From positions 110,115,996 through 110,179,995 of the forward strand of contig OX352774.1 in the NCBI GenBank assembly GCA_947095535.1: a stretch of 64,000 nt of DNA, given 5' to 3'. The position numbers and the translations under genes are program-made. The notes under the pieces were generated by a model. That model had not been told where the DNA came from. It made no database searches and saw nothing but the letters and a program-made list of their open reading frames with translations. The DNA is from Poecilobothrus nobilitatus. Lineage: Eukaryota; Arthropoda; Insecta; Diptera; Dolichopodidae. Shown here piece by piece: positions 23,801 to 35,800 of this stretch. Numbering within the stretch: position 1 is the stretch's first letter; the number at the start of each line of letters is the position of its first letter.

Positions 23801-26800
23801 TAAATACATAACACTAGATTAAAGCATTATTAGCATATAATCATAGACAATATAAGTTAGCTTGTATAGTTAGTTGGATATATAAAGCAAATTTTTTAAT
23901 ATACTTATGTATATTATCATGTACCTGTAAAAATCCATATTGCTTTTAGGTTCAAAAATATTGCCACATTAAAATCATGAATTTATATATAAAATTATGT
24001 TTTGTTGTAGTTTTTGGTTAGCGGTAAAACATTCGACATGTTATATGCATCTACTTAATGTGCGGTTCGATGATCACAGCCCTTAATGAAGTCATTCGAT
24101 TCCCATTGAGAAACTAACGATTATAATTAAAATGACAAAATTAAACTGTAATCCAAGCACTTAACTAATTAGTTAGACATTATTTATACTATTAAATTGC
24201 TGAGATGTATTCTAATTTAATGGAAAAATTTTAAATGTGATATTGAGCACGCTCATTTGGAAGAAGTTTTCGATCATCCTTTTAAAATTTTAAACCCGAG
24301 CATTAGCATAGGTTCGTTTTGTCTTCTTATTTGTAATGTCTTTATACTTCAATTTTTTTTGTATATTTACATGGTACACGTAATGAATCTTCTGTGCAAA
24401 ATTTCTGTAGAACGAAACCAGGTCATTTTTGGTACCATGGTTTTAGCATTTTCAAAGACAAATATATTTCAGTTTTTGTCTTTTACAAGAGAATTTCTTT
24501 TTTTTATTCTTTTTTTTTTTTGAAAGAATTTGTAATGAATTAGAAGAAATGTCTATGAAAGCAGGAGAACGCCCTGAAGAAACAGTTGAAGTAGTTGCTT
24601 TACAAAATTATTTAATGGAATGTCGAGATGAAAAAATATTTAAAATTAAAGAAGATATTGGCGTAGCACTAAAAAGGGTTATTTTTCTTTTGTATTATTC
24701 GACAATGTCTTGTAAGTTTTTATTTCGGCTATATGTATTTGATTAGTTATTTTATAATTTATTTTTCATGTTAATATTTTAATAATAAAAGATGAAGATC
24801 TTCATTTAAATTCAAGAACATTCTTATTACCAGCTGAACTGGAAAAAGTTCTTGAATTGAGTGCAAGTAGATTAACAGTCGTAAGAGAAAATCTTGAAAT
24901 TCTAATTAGGTATTGAAAGATCCAAGTATAAATAGTAAGAATATGATTTATGATAAATTTGTTTGTTTTTTTTAATTATTAGAGAGAAACGTCTTAAATT
25001 TGAAAAATATGTTCTATTTGAAAAGAAACGGATTGATGTATTTAGACTTAAAGAAGTTCGTGATATTCTAACAATTGAAGAACTTAAAGAAAGAGTTGAA
25101 ACAGTTGATGAATTATTTGAAGTATTAGAGGTATGTATATTAAAAAACAAATTTTAAATTTTTAAATTATGTTAAAATTTTGTAAAATTTTATTTTTAGA
25201 AATCAAGTAGAGAAGCTAAATTCATTAATGTAGAAGAACAATTACTTCAACTTGAAGTTACAAGTTTTCCTGTATTGGCTGATCTAATAGAAAAACTTGA
25301 ACCAATAGAAAAATTATGGAAAACAGCTTATGAATTTGAAAATAGCTATGAAATTTGGTAATGATGAAATATAAAAGAATTATTTTTTAATTATTAACAT
25401 TAAGTTAAATTTGTATTTTTAATATAACCAGGATGTATGGTCCATTTGGAAAATTAAATGCTGATGTCATTAGAGAAAATGTTGATACAATGTATAAAGT
25501 AAGTTTTATTATATAATAAAGAGCAAAAATGTAATTTTATTCAATTTTATATATATGTCGTTTATATATATTTATATATATAGATCGTTTACAAATTAAC
25601 ACGTCAATTAATATCAAACCCTGTAGCAAAACGAGCTGCTGAACAAATTCGTATGAAAATTGATAAATTTAGAGTTTATCTTCCAGTTTTAGATTCTATT
25701 TGTCGTCAAGGTTTAGAGGAAAGACATTGGAAACAGGTATCAGATTGTTTAGGAAAACCTTGTAATCCAGAATTATATAATTCAGCTAAAGAAATGATTG
25801 ATGCTGACATAATGACAATATTACCTGATTTAGAATTAATATCAAATGCTGCTGGTAAAGAATATGAATTAACGAATCAATTAATTGCAATGCAATTTGA
25901 ATGGAAATCAGTTGAATTTGATTTATTAAAATATCGTGATTCTGATACATATATATTGGCAACAATTGATGATATACAAACACTTTTGGATGATCAAGTT
26001 TTAAAATCACAAGCAATGAGAAGATCCCCATTTATTTCTGCATTAGGTACAAAAGCAGATGATTGGGAAGAGAAATTAATTTCAATGCAAGATATTATTG
26101 ATTCATGGATTAATGTACAATCGACTTGGATGTATTTAGAACCTATATTTAGTTCAGAGGATATTATGAGGCAAATGCCAGTTGAAGGAAGAAATTTTAA
26201 GGCTGTTAGTAATTTATGCATAATATAAATTTTTTTAGTTTTTTATTTTTAATTTCAATTTCTCTAAAAGAGCCTTGGTTGGGGCTCGTACAGAGTTTCT
26301 ATAGGTTTTCTTATAAGATAATTAATTTTTTGATTTTTTATAAAATTTTTAATTAAGGTTGATAAATTATGGCGAAAAATTATGAAATATACTGCAGCAA
26401 ATCTGAATGTTATTGACGCAACAGATTATCCCAATTTGTTAGAGATATTTCGTAAAGCTATTATTGATTTAGAATGTGTTCAAAAAGGTTTAAATTCATA
26501 TTTAGAACAAAAACGTTTATTCTTTGCAAGATTCTTCTTTTTGTCAAATGATGAATTATTAGAAATATTATCGGAAACAAAAGATCCAATGAGAGTTCAA
26601 CCGCATATGAAGAAATGTTTTGAAGGAGTAAGTACTATATAGAATGATATAAATGCAATATAATATTAATTTTTATATTTAAATTTTCAAATAAAATTAT
26701 TTAAATAAAATTTATACATTTGTTAGATTTATGCACTTAGTTTCGATGATAATCAAGAAATTACAGCAATAATTTCATCAGAAGATGAAGTTGTTAAATT

Positions 26801-29800
26801 GCTTAAGAAAATAAATCCAAATGCTGCTAATGTAAATAAAATTTTAAATTAAAATTTTAATTAACTTTGAAAATTAATAAAATATAAAACTATTTATATA
26901 GGGACTTGTTGAACTTTGGTTAAAAGAAGTCGAATTTGTAATGATTGATACTGTTCTAGATCAAATGAAACAATCATGGGAAGATTATTATATGACTGAT
27001 CGTTTACAATGGGTCTTATCATGGCCAGGGCAAGTTGTTCAAGGTATTTCATGTATGGCTTGGACTTATGGGGTATATAATTTTGTAATTGTTTACAATT
27101 TTTGAAGATCTAAAAGAATATTTTCTATAAAAAGGTTGAAGAAGCATTTGAAACAAATAGTGTAGCTGAATATGTTGATAAATGTACAATGCAGATTGGT
27201 GGTCTTGTTCATTTAGTTAGAACACCGTTATTGACAGGACAAAGAATTACTGTTGAAGCTTTAATTGTATTAGATGTCCATGGTATAAAATGATTGTTGT
27301 CTTTATTATAATATTAAAAAAAAAATAAATAAAAATGTTGAAAATTAATTTTATTTATAGCTAGGGATGTTACTAAAGGTTTATCTGATGAAAATGTTTC
27401 GTCAGCAACAGAATTCGATTGGATGTCACAACTTCGATACTACTGGAAAGCAGAGAGTATTTTTCTCTTACTATATACATACATATATTATTTAATGATA
27501 AGTCTTTATTAACTCTTGACTTTTATAATTATAGATAAAATAGAATATGTAGCTGTTAGTATGGTTGTAACAGATGTAAAATACTCTTTAGAATATTTAG
27601 GAAATATTTCTCGTCTTGTTGTTACTCCATTAACAGATAGATGTTATAGGTACATACATTCATTACATTTCATTATGTCAGAACATTAATATTGCAATAA
27701 ATTTTATTTAATTTTATATAGAACATTGATGGGAGCATTAAAATTATGCTTAGGGGGAGCTCCTGAAGGTCCAGCTGGAACTGGTAAAACTGAGACATGT
27801 AAAGATTTAGCAAAAGCTGTAGCAAAAAAGTGTGTTGTTTTTAATTGTTCCGATGGTTTAGATTATAAGGCACTAGGAAAATTTTTCAAAGTAAAATTAT
27901 CATAAGGAGTTAAAGCAATCTAATATAATATAATATTCCAATTATCAATTAGGGTTTAGCGCAATCTGGAGCGTGGGCATGTTTTGATGAGTTTAATAGA
28001 ATCGAATTAGAAGTCCTTTCAGTTGTAGCGCAGCAGATTTTAACTTTGCAAAGAGCTATTGGTAGAAAGCTTGTTAAGTTTTATTTTGAAGATACACTTT
28101 TAAAATTAGATCCAACTTGCACTTGTTTTATTACAATGAATCCTGGGTATACATAATTATTTTAGTTCAAATTTAGATTGAACTATTGAATTGAACTATT
28201 GAATAAATATACCTATAAATCCTTATATATTTTTTTATATTTATAGTTACGCTGGCCGTACAGAATTACCTGATAATTTAAAAGTTTTATTTCGTACTGT
28301 AGCTATGATGGTACCCGATTATGCTATGATTGGGGAAATCACATTATATTCAAATGGTTTTGATGATGCTCGCCCGTTAGCACAAAAAATTGTACAAGCC
28401 TATAAATTATGCTCAGAACAGTTATCATCACAGACGCATTACGATTATGGAATGCGAGCAGTTAAATCTGTTTTACTGGCATCAGCAGCGTTGCGACGAA
28501 TGCATCCACATTTACCTGAAGCAAAAATTGTTTTAAGAGCTATTGTTGATGTTAATTTACCAAAATTTTTGGAGCAAGATGTTTCATTATTTATTGGAAT
28601 TTATAATGATTTATTCCCAGGAATAGCATTGCCGGAGGTAATTATTTTATTAATACGTAAATCGAAATCAATAATTTGCATTAGTAATTCATTCATTATA
28701 ATAAATTTATAGCCCTCACGCGATGATATTGTTAGGTGGATGAAGAAATTATTAGAAGAAAAGAATTTACAAGCAACAGCATGGTATGTTGAAAAAATTT
28801 TACAGGTTTATGAAATGTTATTGGTACGTCATGGTTTAATGATTGTCGGTGGACCAATGGGAGGAAAGACAACAGCTTATCAAGTATTAAAATAAATTTA
28901 AAATATTGAAAATGATATATACATATTTTTTTTATAAGACCCTAGCAAATTGTTTACGATTTTTAAGTAAAGATAAAGAAGCTACTCAGCCAGAAATGTA
29001 TACAAATTATAGAATTATAAATCCTAAAGCTATAACTTTAGGTCAATTATATGGTTTTTTTGATCCGATTTCACATGAATGGTCTGACGGAGTCTTAGCG
29101 AAAACATTTCGCGATTTTGCAAATGGTTCAAAAAATGAAAGATATTGGATAATGTTTGATGGACCAGTCGATGCAGTATGGATTGAAAGCTTGAACACAG
29201 TGTTGGATGATAATAAAATTTTATGTCTAATGTCTGGAGAAATTATTTTAATGACTAAAACAATGAATATGATGTTTGAACCAGCTGATCTCGACCAAGC
29301 ATCACCTGCAACAGTATCGCGTTGCGGTATGATCTATATGGAACCGGAAATGTTAGGCTGGAGAGCATTCCATCGCAGCTTTTTAAATACATTAAACTCC
29401 TATGAATCTTTAAATGAAATTTATATAAATCTATATTCAGATATGGTCGATTGGTTAATACCTGCTGCATTAGATATTTTAAAAAAAAGTCAAGTAATGT
29501 TGGATACATCCCCATTATATCAATACAAGGTTGCTTAATATTTAAAATAATTTTGAACAACTATTTAAATATATATATGTATGCCTTTTTATGTATTTAG
29601 ATGTTAAGTATTTTCTTCTTGCATTTTTTGGACAAGCAAGCAACATTTAATCAAACTTGGTTTCAACAAACTTTTATTTACTGTTTTGGTTGGGCTTATG
29701 GTTCAGCCCTCACCGGTAAATTGACAATCATAGCACACATTAAATGAATAATTTGATATTGTTATATATTATTTCAGTAAAGGGTCATACTTATTTTGAT

Positions 29801-32800
29801 TCAAGAATTCGAAAAATATTGGCAGGAAAAGATGACCAATTCCCAAAACCAAAATATTTTACTTTAAATAAAGGACAATTATGGCCCGAAAAACTTTTAT
29901 ACATCGATTATAGATTTGATGAAACTGATAATTGGTGGCCATGGCAAAAGTCTGAAGATATTAATTTTCCAGAAAAAGCCGAATTAAGCGAATTAATAGT
30001 ACCAACAAAAGAAACTGGGTACATTATTTATTGGTTAGAGTTTTGTATACTTAAAGAATTGCCGATGATGCTAAGTGGTCCTACTGGTACAGGAAAGAGC
30101 GCAGCAATTGGCAGTTATTTACGTAATTTGTCGAAAAATTCCTATATGGTTAATATTGTTAATTTGTCCGCCAGAACTAGTGCACAACAAGTATTAAATA
30201 AAATTAAAAAGAAATAATAACATAAATGATACTTTAAATATTTAGGTACAAGATACAGTCATGAGCAAGTTAGATAGACGGCGTAAGGGAGCCTTTGGTC
30301 CTCCTGTAGGAAAAAAAGTATAAAGAATATCTAACTACTTATGTAATTAATATTTAAAAAAAAAAATTATTAACTCTGTTTTTAGTTTATTATTTTTTGT
30401 GATGATTTGGCAATGCCATCAAAAGATACTTATGGTGCTCAACCACCGCTGGAATTGATTAGAACATGGTTAGATCATGGATATTGGTCGGATTTGAAAG
30501 ATACAACTAAAATTGAATTAATAGACTTAGTAATTTAATGATCTATAAATATTGTTAATTTTTATACAAATTTATATAATATGTATGAAGTATAATATAC
30601 AATATATAATATATATTATGTATATTTTGATTCTTTTAGCTATTTCTTGGAGCAATGGGTCAACTTGGTGGTAGTAATTTCATATTTCCCAGATTTTATC
30701 GTCATGCTTTTACAGTAGCTGTTGATACTTTCGAGGATTCAACAATTAATAGAATTTTTACAGTTTTTGGTGATTGGCATTTTTCACAAAAGTATCCTGA
30801 AAAAGTGCAATATTTATCAAAGGTAAGTTGTATATGTACCACCTATTATAAAAATTAATATTTTAAAATAATCAAAACATTTTTTTAAAGGGCCTTGCGG
30901 AAGCTTTAGTAAAAACATACCGAATGGCATTATCAGTATTTTTACCAACACCAGCAAAATCCCATTATACATTCTCATTGCGAGATGTAACCCGTGTATT
31001 TCAAGGAATAATCTTAGTACCAGCATCAAGATTAACAGATCCGGAGAAACTTGGTCGATTATGGTGTCATGAAACTTACAGAATTTATCATGATCGGTAG
31101 GTTATGTAACATTGCACAAATAGAATATTAATAAAAATACAACTAAATTTTATTATCAGATTAATTGATGAGCAAGATCGTTCAGCTTTACTAGAAATTG
31201 TTGCAAAAGCGTGCAAAGATCATTTAAGATTTACTTTAGAACAAGCTCTTGGTAATCGAATTCCAGCAGGTGATGGCATATCGAATGATCATATAAGAAA
31301 TTTGTTTTTTGGAAACTATATGGAACCAGATGCTGAACCAAAAATTTATGATGAAGTTGGAAGTTATAATGAGTTAGAAAAAGTTATGCATTTTTATCTA
31401 AATGATTATAATACGTTTTCAAGTTCACCGATGGATTTGGTTTTGTTTAGATTTGCCATAGAACATATCTCTAGGTGAAATTAAATATAACCGAAAATTA
31501 TTCGGTAAAGTAAAATAATAAAAACTGTTTTTTTTTTTTGTTTTTAGAGTCGCAAGAGTTATGAGTATTAAAAGAGGAAATATATTAATGGTAGGTGTTG
31601 GCGGTTCTGGTAGAAGAAGCTCTGTCAAACTAGCTGCAAATATTTGTGATGCAAAATTATTATCAATAAATGTTACCAAAACATATTCGACAAATGATTG
31701 GCGTGATGATATTAAGAGTACGTTAATGCATGCCGGTTTTAATATTAAACCTACAATATTTATGTTTTCTGATACTCAGGTATAATTATAAGATATCATA
31801 ATTTAGAAAATCTATATTTTTTTTAATTAATACTGTCCCTTTTTTTATCCTAATTAATATTAATCATTTAATATATGATTCTGAAAATATAGACTGATAT
31901 TTTAGACAAGGTATAGTAATTTTATTTTATAGAGAAAAGATTGTTTGAAAACCCTAATGCACAATTTTCGCACTCTTATTTTTTTTAACTATACACAAGC
32001 CTGTTTTTAAGCTTTACTTAAATCACTTGAACTGATTGAATTAACTTTCTTAAAAATCTTTTAAATTAACATGCACTGTCATTACTGTAGAATGTGTGTG
32101 TGTGTATGAAAGAAATTATATATGTATGTGATTTTTAGGAAAAAAACTTCATTTTTAATCCTCATTTTTATTTATATTTTTTTTATAAAAAAAAAAATTT
32201 AGGCAACTGATGAAGCCTTCATTGAAGATATTAATGCAATTTTAAACACTGGGGATTTGCCAAACTTGTATCAAACAGATGAAAAAGCAACAATAATGGA
32301 GAATATGACATCAGTAGCAAAAAAAATTGTAATTTATTTTCACCCTTATTATCGTCAACATATTCGTTATTTAGTACAGTTTCCTTTTTTTAACAGGAGA
32401 AAAAATTGGATAGTTCTCCAACTGAAGTATTTAATTTTTATGTGGAACGAGTTAGAGATCAACTACGCTTTGCATTAGCTTTTACACCTATTGGAGAAGC
32501 GTTCAAGGAACGTTTAAGAATGTATCCATCCCTAGTAACTTGTTGTACTATCGATTGGTAGGTCATCTTTTTGCTTTTATTTTTCTACTATTCCGAATTT
32601 ATTTATCCGAATTTATAAAATGTACTTATTGTATTTAATTTTAAAATTGTAAAATTATTTAGGTTTATTGCATGGCCTTTAGACGCTCTGGTTAGAGTTG
32701 CTGAACATTTTATTAGTTCAATGAAATTAAGTAAAGAGGAAAATGAAGAAGTGAAAGAAAATGTAGTTTCTGAACCTTCTTTTCTAATGGAAGATAGTGA

Positions 32801-35800
32801 AATTGGAGCTGGAGGCGGTATTGAAAGTCTTCAAGAAATTGTATTGTCTGATCTGGAAAGATCTCTTGTAGATTCTGTTATATTTTTCAATATGTCGATT
32901 GTGGATGCTAGTGAAAAGTACATATACAAAAATTTATTAATTTATATTAAATGTTTTTCATATTAAAAAGCAATAAATATAATTCTTGAGTTAATCATTC
33001 ATTTACTTACTATCTCATATTACCTATTCAAAAACTTCACTTATAAAATTTTTTTATAGATGCTTTTTAGAAGTCGGAAGACGTAATTATGTTACACCAA
33101 CTTCTTATTTGCAAATGTTAATATCGTTCAAAGAGTTTTATTTTAGAAAATACGAAGAAATTATTCAATTACGAGACCGGTGATTTAAATGCAAAAAGTT
33201 TAAAGTTAATGATAAAATCAATTTTGAACTATTCACAGATATACAACAGGTTTAGAAAAATTAGATTTTGCTGCTGGACAAGTCGGAGAAATGCAACAAA
33301 ATCTTTATAGCTTACAACCACAATTGAAAATTTTATCAGAAGAAACTGAAAAAATAATGGTTAATATTGAACGTGAAACAGCTGAAGCTGAAAAGAAAAA
33401 GGAAGTCGTTGGTGCTGATGAAGCAGCTGCCAATGAAGCTGCTGCTGCCGCCCAAGCTATCAAAGATGATTGTGAAAGTGATTTAGCTGAAGCAATACCA
33501 GCCCTAGAATCTGCTTTAGAAGCGTTAAATACTCTTAAACCGGCTGATATTGTTGTTGTTAAATCAATGAAAAACCCTCCTTACGCTGTAAAATTAGTTT
33601 TAGAGGCTGTTTGTGTTATTAAGGGAATAAAACCAGATAGAAAACCAGATCCAAGTATGCTTGCAAAATAATGAATTTAATAATTTTCTACATAACTAAT
33701 AAAATAACTACATATTTTAGGTGGTAGAATGGTTGAAGACTACTGGGCGCCATCTCAAAAAATGTTGGGTGATATGAAATTTCTGGAAAATTTGAAAGCA
33801 TTTGATAAAGATAATATTCCAGGACCAAATATTAAACGAATTAGGGAAAAGTAAGTATTATATATAGAATTTTAAAATATTTTATTTTCATTTTCATGAA
33901 ATTATTAATCATTTTCATGAAATTTTAAATAAAAACACAGATATATACCGGATCGTGATTTTGTACCAGATAAAATTAAAGCAGCATCAACAGCATGTGA
34001 AGGTCTTTGTCGGTGGGTTCGAGCAATGGATGTTTATGACAAAGTTGCAAAAATCGTAGCACCAAAGAAAATGGCATTAGCAGAAGCTGAATCAGATTTA
34101 CAACAACAAATGGAAAAATTAAATGCTAAAAGAGCTGAACTTCAAGATGTCCTTGATAAATTGCAAAAGTTAAACGATTTCTTTGCAGAAAAATCTCGAG
34201 AAAAAAAACGTCTTGAAGACGAAATTGATAATTGTGAAAAAAAACTATCCAGGTTTATAATAATTTTTGTTGTTGTTGTTGTTATTTCTTAGGGGGCATA
34301 AAGTTGCCCTTACACCTAGGCCCTGCAACCCGTTGTGCTTCCCTACTCAACGATCCGCTCGCTTTCTACAGCGTTTCGTCGAGCCACTCAATTCCCTTTA
34401 TAAAACGCACTATGTCTCCTTGATTGAGCATTCTCACCTCGGAGAAGTTTCCCCATTGATCCTCTCCCAAAGTTGATGCCACTGTGTTCGCAATTTGCAT
34501 GTTCAATTCATCACATATGATTCCTATACCACAGCTACTGCCCTTTTTGGCAGCGTCTTCGTACACATTAATTCCAATTTCGTTAGGAGCGCTGTTCTTC
34601 GGGTGGACTGTTTCCGTCCCGAAGTTGCCCTCTAACCTGAGATCTCCCGGAAGTTGTGTATATTTACGCCAGCACTCTCTACTATTCGTAGAATTTCCTT
34701 ATGAGCGACCGAACTTGTGTCGTTGCACCAGTTACCTGTCATGAAGAGTCTCATGGCTGTAGCTATGGATCTTCGTTGGATATGAATTTCTATCGGTTCT
34801 AGGTTCAGGATAGCTTCCATGGACTTCGTCGAGGTTGTTCTTGTTGAACCTGTTATACCAAGGCATCCTTGACGTTGTATTTGCGTTAGGATGTTTCGGT
34901 ACCTGTTCTTTTTAGTGGCTGTCCACCAGACGAATGACCCGTGTGTTATCATAGGTCGTATAACACACGTGTAAATCCAGTACATGATTCTTGGCGATTG
35001 GCCGCATGTCTTACCTACTGCACTTCTACAGCTCCAGAGCGCTCTTATCGCTTTTTCCTTTTTCTCATTTAGGTGTTTATTCCACGTGAGCTTTTCATCC
35101 AAATACACCCCTAGATATTTTACATAGTTGGTAAATTCTAATTGTGTATTGTTTATTCATGGTGCTTGTGGAAAACTTCTATCCCTTTTTCTACTGAAGA
35201 GACATAATTCGGTTTTGCTTGGATTCATTTTAAGGCCATTGGACTCGGCCCAATTTATGGTTATGTCGATTGCCCTTTGCATTGTGTCTATTGTATTGGC
35301 CGGCTCTTCTTCGGTAACCAATAGAACCACATCATCCGCGTAGCATATCACTCTATGGTTATTAGTCAATAGCTTTACTAAAAGCTCATCCATTACTATA
35401 AGCCATAGTAGTGGAGATAGGATACCTCCTTGCGGTGTGCCTCTTGAGATTTTTCTCTTTACGGCTGTACCAAAGTTAGAAATTGTTATTCTATTGCTCA
35501 GCATGGATTTAGTCCACCTGAGCAAAAAGTCTTCAATATTTCTACTTTCCATACTTTCTAGTACCTTTTCTATTTCAACATTATCAAACGCACCCTCAAT
35601 GTCGATAAAGCATCCGAGGGTTTGTCTTGTTCGGTTTCGGGAGGAAAATCACTTTGGACTCGCTCCATATTTTCGGCGTGTAGCCTAATCTAAGACAGGC
35701 TTTGTAAATAGCCTTTAGTCTTGGTCTTAGGATACCAAGATCTTCTTGGAGTTGTTTCGGATAGACGTTATCGGGCCCTGGAGATTTATATGGTTCAAAG

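Larger units (their letters stand above)
14841..27649 (+). other. Dynein exon block: tail and linker
   Basis: Exons: 14841-14957, 15047-15213, 15282-15461, 15525-15636, 15731-15937, 18333-18521, 18607-18772, 18847-19061, 19151-19341, 24527-24711, 24792-24909, 24983-25130, 25200-25357, 25432-25498, 25584-26204, 26358-26627, 26727-26831, 26902-27072, 27135-27282, 27361-27456, 27535-27649. They encode about residues 1-1249 counted from 14841: the tail that binds other arm subunits, then the linker (for example [13 protein letters not shown] near 25720), which swings during the power stroke. Most introns are 50-100 nt; 15938-18332 and 19342-24526 are enlarged by mobile DNA. Confidence 0.9.
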
